DNA of 64,000 nt from an uncultured Eubacteriales bacterium (GTDB lineage: Bacteria > Bacillota > Clostridia > Oscillospirales > Oscillospiraceae): assembly GCA_949293985.1 (NCBI GenBank), contig CASFFN010000002.1, positions 62,001 through 126,000 of the forward strand. The letters run 5' to 3'. Numbering within the stretch: the first letter of the stretch is position 1; each line of letters begins with the position of its first letter. Position numbers and translations under genes: made by a program. Positions 24,638 through 33,557 of the stretch are shown piece after piece. The notes below the pieces were generated by a model. That model was not told the origin of the DNA, searched no databases, and worked only from the letters and a program-made list of their open reading frames with translations.

Positions 24638-26513
24638 GAAACAAAAATCCTGGAAGCAGGCTATGAAGCTCAACGGACGGGGGCTGCAAATTCTTTATCG
24701 CCACTACCCCCAGGCGGTTCTCTCCCGCATCGTGTATACAATCTGGACGGCTCTGACACCTTATATTGGGATTTACCTTTCGGCGCTGATAATTGACGAA
24801 CTGGCAGGCGGCCGGGACATTCATCGCTTGCAGTTTTTGGTGCTGCTGAGCCTGGGCGCTGCCGCGGGGATTGCTATGGTCACGGCGCTTTTGAACCGGT
24901 GGAAAGTAATATATAATACCGGCAGTTGGTTAATGGTGGAAAGAATCTATTCAGAAAAACTCATTGGCATGGATTATGCCTATCTGGATGCAACCAAAAC
25001 TGCAGAGCTGCTCTCCACGATCCGACAGAATGAAACCAGTGCTGGATGGGGTTTTCATCGTTTGATGAATAGCTGCGAAATGCTGTGTTCTTCCGTATGC
25101 ACCCTCCTGGGCGGCATTTCTTTGACCGTGTCTTTGTTCGCCAGCCGGGTCCCGGATGGTACAGGGCCTTTTACCGTCCTGAATCACCCGGTTTTGGTGC
25201 TGTTGGTAATTGGTCTGATGCTGGCCATCACCTATCTGGCGCCTGCACTTTCCAATAAGGCGGGGAGATATTGGGCCATAAACGCCGATTCCCACAACCT
25301 GGTAAACCGGCTGATAGGTTTTTTCGCACTACTGGGTTATGACCGGGATGCGGCAACGGATGTGCGTATCTATGAGCAGGATAAAGTCTGTGACAAATAC
25401 AATCAGGATAAGGAAAAAAATATTTTCTCCTCCAAAGGTATGTTTGCCCGGTTAAGCTGGGGGCCTATGGGCCTGTATCAGGCGGCATCTGCCGGGGTGT
25501 CGGTGGTGTTCACGGGAATTGTGTATGGCTTTGTATGTTTGAAAGCCTGGGCAGGGGCTTTTGGCCTGGGTTCCGTCACCCAGTATGTGGCATCCATTAC
25601 CAAGGTGTCCGGCGGTATGTCCAGCCTGATTGTGGCCTTGGGGCATATGCGGAACAATGCCCCCTTTATGGAGCAAATCTTCACTTTCCTGGACATCCCC
25701 AACCATATGTACCAGGGCAGTCTGACGGTGGAAAAGCGCCGGGACCGGAAGTATGAGGTGGAGTTCCGGGATGTATCTTTTAAGTATCCCGGAAGCGAGA
25801 ACTACGCCCTTTCCCATGTAAATATGAAATTTGAGGTCGGCAAGCGGCTGGCGGTGGTGGGGATGAACGGCAGCGGCAAAACCACCTTCATAAAGCTTCT
25901 GTGCCGGCTGTACGACCCCACGGAGGGGCAGATTCTTCTTAACGGCATTGACATTCGGAAATATAACTACGGCGAGTATATGAATATCTTCTCCGTGGTG
26001 TTTCAGGATTTTCAGCTTTTTGCCCTGCCTTTGGGGCAGAATGTGGCAGGACGGGTGGACTATGACCCGGTGCGGGCGGAGGACTGCCTCCAAAAAGCCG
26101 GCTTTGGAGACCGGCTGGAGAAAATGCCCAAAGGCCTGGAAACCTATCTTTACAAGGATTATGACAAAGAAGGGGTGGACATCTCCGGGGGCGAAGCCCA
26201 GAAAATCGCCATTGCCCGGGCCCTTTACAAGGACGCCCCCTTCATCATCCTGGATGAGCCCACCGCCGCTTTGGACCCTGTTGCTGAGGCGGAGATTTAC
26301 GAAAAGTTTGACGAGATTGTAGAGGACAAAACCGCCATCTACATCAGCCACCGCCTGTCCTCCTGCAAATTCTGCGACCGGATTGCGGTGTTCCACGAGG
26401 GAAGCGTGATCCAGCAGGGGACCCACACCCAGCTCCTTTCCGATGAGGCGGGGCAGTACTACGCCCTGTGGAATGCCCAGGCCCAGTATTACAACGAAGA
26501 ATCGAACGATTGA
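24627..26513 (+). CDS. ABC transporter permease/ATPase half-transporter 2
   Basis: A 628-residue partner exporter with six predicted helices, Walker A 'GMNGSGKTT', signature 'ISGGEAQKI' and Walker B 'FIILDEPTAALDP'. Both halves keep full ATPase motifs, so neither is a clearly degenerate site. The ATG at 24627 has the ribosome site GGAGCGGAGG. It ends the cluster regulator-kinase-ABC-ABC. There is no peptidase C39 domain, so cleavage of leader peptides is not expected. Confidence 0.9.
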   Translation: MEHKKQKSWKQAMKLNGRGLQILYRHYPQAVLSRIVYTIWTALTPYIGIYLSALIIDELAGGRDIHRLQFLVLLSLGAAAGIAMVTALLNRWKVIYNTGSWLMVERIYSEKLIGMDYAYLDATKTAELLSTIRQNETSAGWGFHRLMNSCEMLCSSVCTLLGGISLTVSLFASRVPDGTGPFTVLNHPVLVLLVIGLMLAITYLAPALSNKAGRYWAINADSHNLVNRLIGFFALLGYDRDAATDVRIYEQDKVCDKYNQDKEKNIFSSKGMFARLSWGPMGLYQAASAGVSVVFTGIVYGFVCLKAWAGAFGLGSVTQYVASITKVSGGMSSLIVALGHMRNNAPFMEQIFTFLDIPNHMYQGSLTVEKRRDRKYEVEFRDVSFKYPGSENYALSHVNMKFEVGKRLAVVGMNGSGKTTFIKLLCRLYDPTEGQILLNGIDIRKYNYGEYMNIFSVVFQDFQLFALPLGQNVAGRVDYDPVRAEDCLQKAGFGDRLEKMPKGLETYLYKDYDKEGVDISGGEAQKIAIARALYKDAPFIILDEPTAALDPVAEAEIYEKFDEIVEDKTAIYISHRLSSCKFCDRIAVFHEGSVIQQGTHTQLLSDEAGQYYALWNAQAQYYNEESND

Positions 26514-26538
26514 CGCAGAGAGAAAAATCTGGTAAACT
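26510..26538 (+). promoter_or_regulatory. Promoter of the M29 aminopeptidase gene
   Basis: TTGACG (26510-26515) overlaps the stop codon of the ABC gene; 17-bp spacer; TAAACT (26533-26538). Confidence 0.72.
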
Positions 26539-26603
26539 GACAAAAGTGAATTTTATGGGGCATACTGGTACAAAAGGCAGGTTTGCCCTCAGGAGGAAAA
26601 GCT

Positions 26604-27827
26604 ATGAAAAAAACAGTATTGCGGGAATATGCCCGGCTGATTGTCCGCAGCGGCGTGAATGTCCAGAAGGGGCAGGAGGTCATTGTCTATGCAGACCTGG
26701 ACCAGCCGGAATTTGTGGCCATGGTGGTGGATGAGGCTTACAAGGCCAAGGCCAAAAAGGTGACGGTGGAGTGGGATTATCAGCCTCTGGAAAAACTCCA
26801 CAGCCGCTACCAGAGCGTTTCCACTATGGGCAAGGTGGAGGATTGGGTGGCTGCCCGGCAGGAGCATTACTGCCAGGTGCTGCCCTGCCGGATTCACCTC
26901 ATCTCCGAAGATCCGGACGGTCTGAAGGGTGTGCGGACGGATAAGATTGCCAAGGCCCGGCAGATGCGCTATCCCATTCTCAAGCCTTACCTGGAGCGGC
27001 GGGAGAACCGGGAGCAGTGGTGCATTGCTGCCGTTCCCGGCGTGGCCTGGGCTAAGAAGCTGTTCCCGGAGCTGAGCCGGAATCAGGCGGTGGAGAAGCT
27101 GTGGGAGGCCATTCTCTACACCTCCCGGGTGGATGCTGACCCGGTGAAGGCCTGGGAGGAGCACAACGCCCGGCTGAAAGCCCGGTGCGACTACCTCAAC
27201 AGCCTCCGCATTGCCAGCCTTCACTACCGGGCAGACAACGGCACCGACCTGACCGTGGGCATGATGCCCGAGGGACGGTTCTGCGGCGGCGGAGAGAAGA
27301 GCCTGCAAGGGATTTTCTTCAACCCCAACATCCCCACAGAGGAGTGCTTCGTCTCTCCCAAGAGAGGGCTGGCGGAGGGCATTGTCTATGCCACCAAGCC
27401 CCTTTCCTACCAAGGGCAGCTGATTGAGAATTTCTATATCCGCTTTGAAAAGGGCAGGGCGGTGGAGGCCGTGGCGGAGAAGGGGCAGGAAGCCCTTACC
27501 ACCATGATTTCCATGGACGAAGGCGCCGCCTACTTAGGCGAGTGCGCCCTGGTGCCGGAGGACAGCCCCATCGCCCAGAGCGGTATCCTGTTCTACAATA
27601 CCCTGTTTGACGAAAACGCCGCCTGCCACCTGGCTTTGGGGAACGGCTACGCCGATACCATCGATAATTTTGAAAACCGTACCCTGGAGGAGTGCCGAGC
27701 CCTGGGCCTGAACGACTCCATGATTCATGTGGACTTTATGATTGGCTGCAAGACCATGGACATCGACGCCATCACGGAGGATGGAAAGACCGTACCCATT
27801 TTCCGAAAAGGCACTTGGGCATTCTAA
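26604..27827 (+). CDS. Aminopeptidase, M29 family
   Basis: A 407-residue metallopeptidase of the thermophilic M29 type (AmpS/PepS). Family landmarks include 'LIVRSGVNVQKGQEVIVYAD', in short the 'LxVxxGxNVQKGQ' N-terminus, 'GTDLTVGM', 'NIPTEECFVSPKRGLAEGIVYA' split around the metal-binding Glu, and 'HVDFMIG'. It frees N-terminal residues from peptides in the cytosol with Zn or Co. The ATG at 26604 has an AGGAGG site. A MITE-like repeat starts three bases after its stop and gives the gene its terminator. Confidence 0.9.
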   Translation: MKKTVLREYARLIVRSGVNVQKGQEVIVYADLDQPEFVAMVVDEAYKAKAKKVTVEWDYQPLEKLHSRYQSVSTMGKVEDWVAARQEHYCQVLPCRIHLISEDPDGLKGVRTDKIAKARQMRYPILKPYLERRENREQWCIAAVPGVAWAKKLFPELSRNQAVEKLWEAILYTSRVDADPVKAWEEHNARLKARCDYLNSLRIASLHYRADNGTDLTVGMMPEGRFCGGGEKSLQGIFFNPNIPTEECFVSPKRGLAEGIVYATKPLSYQGQLIENFYIRFEKGRAVEAVAEKGQEALTTMISMDEGAAYLGECALVPEDSPIAQSGILFYNTLFDENAACHLALGNGYADTIDNFENRTLEECRALGLNDSMIHVDFMIGCKTMDIDAITEDGKTVPIFRKGTWAF

Positions 27828-27829
27828 AA

Positions 27830-27930
27830 GGAAACTCTGAATAAACCCCCGTCGGCTGGATGGCGGATCTTTTCCGCCATCCATGCAGACTGAAAAACGG
27901 GAAATCCACAAAGGATTCCTCCGTTTTTTT
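27830..27930 (+). mobile_element. MITE-like repeat, copy B (right end missing)
   Basis: The left inverted repeat GGAAACTCTGAATAAA and internal 'CATCCATGCAG' block match copies A and C, but the right terminal repeat is absent. Its internal stem AAAACGGGAAATCC / GGATTCCTCCGTTTT ends in TTTTTTT and works as a terminator for the aminopeptidase gene. Confidence 0.75.
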
Positions 27931-27942
27931 GCAAAAAAACAC

Positions 27943-27971
27943 TTGCAATCCTTGGCGGGTTGTGGTATTAT
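27943..27971 (+). promoter_or_regulatory. rpmE promoter
   Basis: TTGCAA (27943-27948), 17-bp spacer, TATTAT (27966-27971). Confidence 0.82.
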
Positions 27972-28039
27972 ATCTCAGCGATTAAATGATTGCCGGGGCA
28001 GTTGCGCCCTTTTACCATTACGAGAAAGAGGTGAACTAC

Positions 28040-28240
28040 ATGAAGGAAGGAATCCATCCCAACTACGAGCAGACGACCATTCGCTGCGCTTGCGGCAATG
28101 TCTTCACCACCGGCTCCACCAAGAAGGACATCCGTGTGGAAATTTGCTCCAAGTGCCACCCCTTCTATACCGGCAAGCAGAAGCTGGTTGACACCGGTGG
28201 ACGCGTTGATCGTTTCAACAAGAGATTCGGTCTGAAGTAA
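28040..28240 (+). CDS. rpmE: 50S ribosomal protein L31 (zinc-binding type)
   Basis: A 66-residue protein with four Cys in 'RCACGNVF' and '[10 protein letters not shown]', the zinc-containing form of L31. It joins the two ribosome subunits near the central protuberance. The ATG at 28040 is preceded by GAGGTGAA. The zinc form is used when zinc is ample; a Zn-free paralogue is not in the window. Confidence 0.96.
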   Translation: MKEGIHPNYEQTTIRCACGNVFTTGSTKKDIRVEICSKCHPFYTGKQKLVDTGGRVDRFNKRFGLK

Positions 28241-28245
28241 GCGAA

Positions 28246-28278
28246 AGTCCGTACTGCCAAAAGCGGTACGGGCTTTTT
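28246..28278 (+). terminator. rpmE terminator
   Basis: Stem AGTCCGTAC / GTACGGGCT with a short inner pairing, followed by TTTTTG. Confidence 0.85.
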
Positions 28279-28310
28279 GTATCTTCCGGCGGGATTTTTT
28301 CCTGTTTCCC

Positions 28311-28340
28311 TTGATAGAGGCCGGGAAACTATGCTATAAT
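28311..28340 (+). promoter_or_regulatory. hflX promoter
   Basis: TTGATA (28311-28316), 18-bp spacer, TATAAT (28335-28340). Confidence 0.82.
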
Positions 28341-28375
28341 AAAATGAATTTGATGGATTTTCCCAGGAGGTGTTT

Positions 28376-29644
28376 ATGGAAGGATTGCACAATCAAGCCC
28401 GGCAGGAGAGGGCGGTGCTGGTGGGGCTGAACGCGGACTGCTTCACCAGGGAGCAGACCGCCACCGACCGGACTCTGGAGGAGCTGGAGGCCCTGCTGGA
28501 AACTGCCGGGGGCTTCTGCACCGGGAAAATGCTCCAAAACCGCCACGCTCCCGACGCCCACAGCTTCATCGGCGAGGGCAAGGCCCTGGAAGTGAAAATG
28601 CTGGTGGAAGCCACCGCCTCTACCATGGTGGTGTTCGACAACGAGCTTTCCCCGGGAAATATCCGGGCTTTGGAGGAGATTATCGGGGTGACGGTGCTGG
28701 ACCGCAGCGCCCTGATCCTGGATATTTTTGCCCAGCGGGCCAAAACCCGGGAGGGACGGCTCCAGGTGGAACTGGCCCAGTACAAGTATCTGCTGCCCCG
28801 GCTCTCCGGCATGGGCAAGAGCCTGTCCCGCCAGGGCGGCGGCATCGGCACCCGGGGGCCCGGCGAAACCCGGCTGGAATCGGACCGTCGGCACATCCGG
28901 GAGCGGATTTCCCGGCTTCAGACGGAGCTGGAGCAGGTGCGGCAGGTGCGGGGGGTTCAGCGGCAGCGGCGGATGAAAAACTCCGTGCCGGTGGTGGCCA
29001 TTGTGGGCTACACCAACGCCGGAAAATCCACCCTGCTGAACCGGCTGACGGATGCGGGAATCCCCGCCAACAACCGGCTTTTTGACACCCTGGACACCAC
29101 CTCCCGGCAGCTTCGGGTGTCGGATAACCTGGAAGTGGTGCTGTCGGATACGGTTGGCTTCATTGCCAAGCTGCCTCACCACCTGGTGGAGGCTTTCCGG
29201 GCCACATTGGAGGAACTGGAATACGCGGATCTGCTCCTCCATGTAATTGACGCGGCGGACCCGGAGCGGCAGGAGCACATCGCCGTGGTGGAAAAGCTGA
29301 TTTCCCAGCTGGCCAAGCCCGGCACCCCGGTGCTGCAATGCTACAATAAGGCGGATTTGACATCGCCGGAGGAGATTCCCGTGGGAGAAGATGTGGTGGC
29401 CATTTCCGCAAAGCAGGGTTATGGTTTGGACAAGCTGCTGCAAGCGGTGGAAAAGGCCCTGGATAACGGCCGCCATCACATTGTTGTCCGGCTGCCCTAT
29501 GCCATGGGCGGCCTGGTGGACACCCTCCACTCAGGTGCCCGGGTGAACAATGTGGAGTATACCCCGGAGGGCATTGAGGTGGAGACGGTGGTGGACGCCA
29601 TCCTTTACGGCAAGCTCCGGGCCTATATTATAAAGGAGTGTTGA
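28376..29644 (+). CDS. hflX: GTPase HflX
   Basis: A 422-residue GTPase. The N-terminal HflX domain contains 'GEGKALEVKMLV' and the Gly-rich 'GGGIGTRGPGETRLE' linker; the G domain has G1 'GYTNAGKS', G3 'DTVGF' and G4 'NKAD'. HflX splits stalled or hibernating 70S ribosomes under stress. ATG 28376 is chosen with AGGAGG 5 nt ahead; a GTG two codons earlier is possible. It overlaps yigZ by 7 bp. Confidence 0.94.
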   Translation: MEGLHNQARQERAVLVGLNADCFTREQTATDRTLEELEALLETAGGFCTGKMLQNRHAPDAHSFIGEGKALEVKMLVEATASTMVVFDNELSPGNIRALEEIIGVTVLDRSALILDIFAQRAKTREGRLQVELAQYKYLLPRLSGMGKSLSRQGGGIGTRGPGETRLESDRRHIRERISRLQTELEQVRQVRGVQRQRRMKNSVPVVAIVGYTNAGKSTLLNRLTDAGIPANNRLFDTLDTTSRQLRVSDNLEVVLSDTVGFIAKLPHHLVEAFRATLEELEYADLLLHVIDAADPERQEHIAVVEKLISQLAKPGTPVLQCYNKADLTSPEEIPVGEDVVAISAKQGYGLDKLLQAVEKALDNGRHHIVVRLPYAMGGLVDTLHSGARVNNVEYTPEGIEVETVVDAILYGKLRAYIIKEC

Positions 29645-30273
29645 GGTTGGAGGAATATCTGGTTCCCACCCAATATGCCCAGGATGAGTTTGTGGAAAAA
29701 AAGTCCCGGTTCATCGGCAGAATCTGGCCGGTGGAGACGGAGGAAGAGGCCCTGGAGAAAATCCAGCAGATGAAGAAGCAGCATTACGATGCCACCCACA
29801 ACTGCTGGGCCTACATCATCCGGGACGGGGCCATGCGGTTCTCCGACGACGGAGAGCCGGGGGGCACCGCCGGAAACCCCATGATGCAGGTGCTCCAGAA
29901 GGAGGGGCTCTACAATGTGGTCTGCGTGGTTACTCGGTACTTTGGGGGAATCCTTCTGGGTGCCGGAGGACTGGTGCGGGCCTACACCAAAGGAGCCAAG
30001 CTGGCGGTGAACGCCGCAGGAAAGTCCATGAAGCGGATCTGGTCGGTGGTGTACCTGCCCTGTCCATATACCTATTACGAGCGGGTTAAGCTGGAAGTGG
30101 CGGCCTTCGGGGGAATCATCCGGGATACCCAGTTCGGCGCCGAGGTGGAGATGACCATTTTGCTGGCAGAGGCCCAGACCCCGGGCTTTCTTGACCGGCT
30201 TACGGATATGACCGGCGGCAAGGTGGAAGCCCTGGAAGTGGGCAAGGAGTACCGGGCTTTCCCGGTGGAATAG
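29638..30273 (+). CDS. yigZ: YigZ/IMPACT family protein
   Basis: A 211-residue protein with the UPF0029 N-terminal domain ('SDDGEPGGTAGNPM', 'VVTRYFGGILLGAGGLVRAY') and a DUF1949 C-terminal domain. The family is linked to translation control in eukaryotes (IMPACT/YIH1); the bacterial role is unclear. The start is a GTG at 29638 inside the hflX end; a TTG at 29647 is the alternative. It is co-transcribed with hflX and dgt. Confidence 0.88.
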   Translation: MLRLEEYLVPTQYAQDEFVEKKSRFIGRIWPVETEEEALEKIQQMKKQHYDATHNCWAYIIRDGAMRFSDDGEPGGTAGNPMMQVLQKEGLYNVVCVVTRYFGGILLGAGGLVRAYTKGAKLAVNAAGKSMKRIWSVVYLPCPYTYYERVKLEVAAFGGIIRDTQFGAEVEMTILLAEAQTPGFLDRLTDMTGGKVEALEVGKEYRAFPVE

Positions 30274-30282
30274 GAGGCAGCC

Positions 30283-31296
30283 ATGAATATTCGGGAAGAA
30301 TTGGAGCGGCAGGAGCATTTGCGCCTGAATCCTTTGGCGGCGTTTTCCGACGAAAGCCGGGGCAGAATCCGGCCGGAGGAGCCCCGGGAGGAGGATGTGC
30401 GTACCGTCTACCAGCGGGACACGGACCGGATTGTCCACTGCAAGGCCTTCCGGCGGCTGATGCACAAAACCCAGGTGTTTTTGCAGCCGGAGGGAGACCA
30501 CTACCGCACCCGCATGACCCACACCATCGAGGTTGCCCGGATTGCCCGAACCATCTGCCGGGCCCTGGGACTGAACGAGGATTTGGCGGAAGCCGGTGCC
30601 ATGGGACACGACCTGGGCCATACCCCCTTTGGCCACGCCGGAGAGGCGGCCTTGTCCGCCATGATGAAAGAGCCCTTCCGCCACAATGAGCAGAGCCTGC
30701 GGGTGGTGGATGTGCTGGAAAACGGGGGCGAGGGTCTGAATCTCACCTATGAGGTGCGGATGGCCATTCTGGGCCACACCGGAGAGCGGATCCCCGAGAC
30801 CCTGGAAGGCCAGGTGGTGCGCCGTTCCGACCAGATTGCTTATGTAAACCACGACATAGACGATGCCATCCGGGGCGGCATCCTCACCAATGAGGACATC
30901 CCCAGAGACATCGCCCGGGTGCTGGGCCATTCCCACCGGGAGCGGATTGACACCCTGGTGTGCGACATGATTCGGGTATCCCGGGAGGAGGGGCGGATTC
31001 TTCTGTCCCCCAAGGTTGACAGCGCCCTTCGGGACTTGCGCAGCTTTATGTTTGAGCGGGTGTACCGCAACCCCGTTGCCAAGGGGGAGGAGAGCAAGGC
31101 CAAGGATATGCTCCGGCGGCTGTATGAGTATTATTATGCCCACCCGGAGGCCATCCCCCAGGACTTTCAGCCCCAGCTGTCCCTGGACGGCATGGAGCGG
31201 ACGGTGTGCGACTACATAGCCGGCATGACCGATAACTATGCGGTACATAAATACACGGAAATATTTGTCCCGGCGGGATGGCATATCCGGGGATAA
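30283..31296 (+). CDS. dgt: Deoxyguanosinetriphosphate triphosphohydrolase-like HD protein
   Basis: A 337-residue HD-domain phosphohydrolase. Metal ligands lie in 'RTRMTHTIEVARIAR' and 'GHDLGHTPFGHAGE', with the further Asp in 'SDQIAYVNHDIDDA'. The family removes triphosphate from dNTPs and shapes nucleotide pools. In this shorter Firmicutes-type form substrate choice is not known. Ribosome site AGGAGG precedes the ATG. It is the last gene of hflX-yigZ-dgt. Confidence 0.9.
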   Translation: MNIREELERQEHLRLNPLAAFSDESRGRIRPEEPREEDVRTVYQRDTDRIVHCKAFRRLMHKTQVFLQPEGDHYRTRMTHTIEVARIARTICRALGLNEDLAEAGAMGHDLGHTPFGHAGEAALSAMMKEPFRHNEQSLRVVDVLENGGEGLNLTYEVRMAILGHTGERIPETLEGQVVRRSDQIAYVNHDIDDAIRGGILTNEDIPRDIARVLGHSHRERIDTLVCDMIRVSREEGRILLSPKVDSALRDLRSFMFERVYRNPVAKGEESKAKDMLRRLYEYYYAHPEAIPQDFQPQLSLDGMERTVCDYIAGMTDNYAVHKYTEIFVPAGWHIRG

Positions 31297-31339
31297 TGTG
31301 CTATAATAACTTTTTACAGATAAAAAACGGGAGGAAACT

Positions 31340-31786
31340 ATGAACAAGAAAACATTGCTTAAACTGCTGATGATTCTGCTGGCAGTGGTTGCAGAAGGCA
31401 TGGCCCTGGCACCCAACTCCGTCACGGTGGCCTACATCCAGGAGCAGAAGAATGTCTACTATTCCTACTTTGCAGTCATCCCCGACGCCCCAATCCAGAT
31501 GGCCACACCGATGGCGGGAATCCTGGGTGCTGTGGCAGGCGGCCTTGCCATCACCTATGCCGTCCGTTCCAAACGGGGACTGCTCCGGGCCATCCAGGTG
31601 GTGTCCTTCCTGGCAATGTGCTTCTCCGGCTGCCCGATTCTGCTGCAGCAGGACCCCATGGTGCGGCCCAATGTGCTGCACCCCATCTGCATGGGCATTT
31701 TGTTCCTCGTTGCCCTTGTGATGTATAAAAAGGCCGAGACCCTGGCGGATGTGCCCCACGAGCCTCGGAAGCTGAAAAAGAGATAA
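31340..31786 (+). CDS. Small membrane protein of unknown function
   Basis: A 148-residue protein with about four hydrophobic segments (residues 7-25, 58-76, 83-102, 112-130) and a basic C-terminus ('HEPRKLKKR'). No family recognised. A TATAAT (31302-31307) with a weak TGGCAT 17 bp ahead precedes it, and ribosome site GGGAGGAA lies before the ATG. It sits 31 bp before dnaG and might be the first gene of that operon. Nothing in it points to a reaction. Confidence 0.7.
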   Translation: MNKKTLLKLLMILLAVVAEGMALAPNSVTVAYIQEQKNVYYSYFAVIPDAPIQMATPMAGILGAVAGGLAITYAVRSKRGLLRAIQVVSFLAMCFSGCPILLQQDPMVRPNVLHPICMGILFLVALVMYKKAETLADVPHEPRKLKKR

Positions 31787-31817
31787 GACCAAATTTTAAG
31801 GGAAAGGAGGGGCAGTC

Positions 31818-33557
31818 ATGGCATTTCCCCCGTCATTTATGGATGAACTGGTGGCAAGAAACCCCATCGAGGAAGTGGTGGGGCAGTATGTGCACCTGAA
31901 GCGCTCCGGTGCGAACCTCTTCGGCCTGTGCCCCTTCCATGGAGAGAAAACCGCTTCCTTTTCCGTAGCCCCGGATAAGGGAATTTACTATTGCTTCGGC
32001 TGTCACAAGGGGGGCAGCGTGGTCAATTTCATGATGGAAATTGAGGGCCTGAGCTACCCGGATGCGGTGCGGGCTCTGGCAAAACGGGCAGGGATGGAGG
32101 TACCGGAGGACGAGCAGTACCAGAGCCGGTACCGGCAGCAGGAGCGGCTGTGGGCTCTTTCCAAGGAAGCAGCCCGGTATTTCCACAGCCAGTTGTACAG
32201 CCCGGCAGGTGCCGAGGGGCTGGCCTATGCCCAGAAGCGGGGCATGACCCCGGGGATTCTTACCAAATTCGGAATCGGCTTTGCTCCCAACAGCTGGAAC
32301 GGCCTGGTGGACGCTATGAAGGCCAAGGGCTACACGGAGCAGGAGCTGAAGGATGCAGGCCTGGTGTCGGAAAAGGGCGGCAGAATCTACGACCGCTTCC
32401 GCAACCGGCTCATGTTTCCCATTATCGATGTCCGGGGAAATGTGATTGGCTTCGGTGGCCGGGTCATGGATGACTCCACCCCCAAGTATCTCAATTCCCC
32501 GGAAACCCTCATTTTCAACAAACGCAAGAACCTTTTTGCCCTGAATCTGGCAAAGAAAAGCAAACTGGGCTACCTGATTCTGGTGGAAGGGTATATGGAT
32601 GCCATCGCCCTGTACCAGTACGGCTTTGACTGCGCAGTGGCGTCTCTTGGCACCAGCCTGACCCAGGAACACGCCGTGCTGCTCAGCCGTTACACAGAGC
32701 AGGTGTACCTGATCTACGATGCGGACCAGGCGGGGCAAAACGCTACCCGCCGGGCCATTCCCATGCTGGAACAGGCGGGAATCCGCATCAAGGTGCTGAA
32801 AATCCCCGATGCCAAGGACCCGGACGAGTTTCTCAAGAAATTCGGTGCAGAGCGGTTCCAGCTGCTGTTGCAGGAATCCACCAACCGGGTGGAGTTTCAG
32901 CTGGCGGCCATTGGCAGCAAGTATAACTTAGCGGTGGACGAGGAAAAAATCCGCTATGTCCAGGAGTGCGCCCAGCTGATTTGCACCCTGGACAGCTCTG
33001 TCAAGCGGGAGGTTTACAGCGGCCGGGTGGCGGAAGCCGCCAAAATCACCATGGACGCCATGAAGCTGGAGGTAGATAAGGCCTTCCGGCGGCGGGTGGC
33101 TCAGGAGAAAAAGCGGCAGGAAAAGATTGATTTGGCGCCTATGAAGGCGCTGCAGCCCAAGGACCGCTCGATTCGCTATGACAATATGAGGTCCGCCATG
33201 GCAGAGGAGGGAATCCTCTGCCAGGTGCTCCGGGATCCGTCCCTGATGGACAGTCTGGGAAGGCTTACCCCCGAGTCCTTTTCCGTCCCCCTGTTGGGAC
33301 GGGTATTTGCCCAGTTGCTGAACCGACACCGGCAGGGGCTGGAGGTGCAGCTGGGGGTGTTGGATGACATTACCCCGGAGGAAATGGCCCACCTTACGGG
33401 CGTGCTTCAGCGGCACCAGGGGCCGGTGAACGAAAAGGCCTTCCGGGACTGTATCCGCACGGTACTGACGGAGCGTCAGGAGAAAGCCGTTTCCTCCGAT
33501 GAAGATCTGCTGGCCCTGCGGAATAAGCTGAAAGAAAGTAAAGGAACAAAAATATGA
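31818..33557 (+). CDS. dnaG: DNA primase
   Basis: A 579-residue primase. The N-terminal zinc finger has 'CPFHGEKTAS' and 'YYCFGCHKGG'; the TOPRIM core has 'ILVEGYMDAIALYQYG' with the catalytic Glu and 'IYDADQAGQ'; the C-terminus would bind DnaB helicase. It makes RNA primers for replication. Its stop overlaps the sigma factor start by 4 bp, matching the classic dnaG-rpoD macromolecular-synthesis operon. Confidence 0.96.
   Translation: MAFPPSFMDELVARNPIEEVVGQYVHLKRSGANLFGLCPFHGEKTASFSVAPDKGIYYCFGCHKGGSVVNFMMEIEGLSYPDAVRALAKRAGMEVPEDEQYQSRYRQQERLWALSKEAARYFHSQLYSPAGAEGLAYAQKRGMTPGILTKFGIGFAPNSWNGLVDAMKAKGYTEQELKDAGLVSEKGGRIYDRFRNRLMFPIIDVRGNVIGFGGRVMDDSTPKYLNSPETLIFNKRKNLFALNLAKKSKLGYLILVEGYMDAIALYQYGFDCAVASLGTSLTQEHAVLLSRYTEQVYLIYDADQAGQNATRRAIPMLEQAGIRIKVLKIPDAKDPDEFLKKFGAERFQLLLQESTNRVEFQLAAIGSKYNLAVDEEKIRYVQECAQLICTLDSSVKREVYSGRVAEAAKITMDAMKLEVDKAFRRRVAQEKKRQEKIDLAPMKALQPKDRSIRYDNMRSAMAEEGILCQVLRDPSLMDSLGRLTPESFSVPLLGRVFAQLLNRHRQGLEVQLGVLDDITPEEMAHLTGVLQRHQGPVNEKAFRDCIRTVLTERQEKAVSSDEDLLALRNKLKESKGTKI

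Noticed and set aside
29623..31425. A 600-codon minus-strand frame
   Set aside because: It mirrors yigZ and dgt, which have clear homology and ribosome sites on the plus strand.
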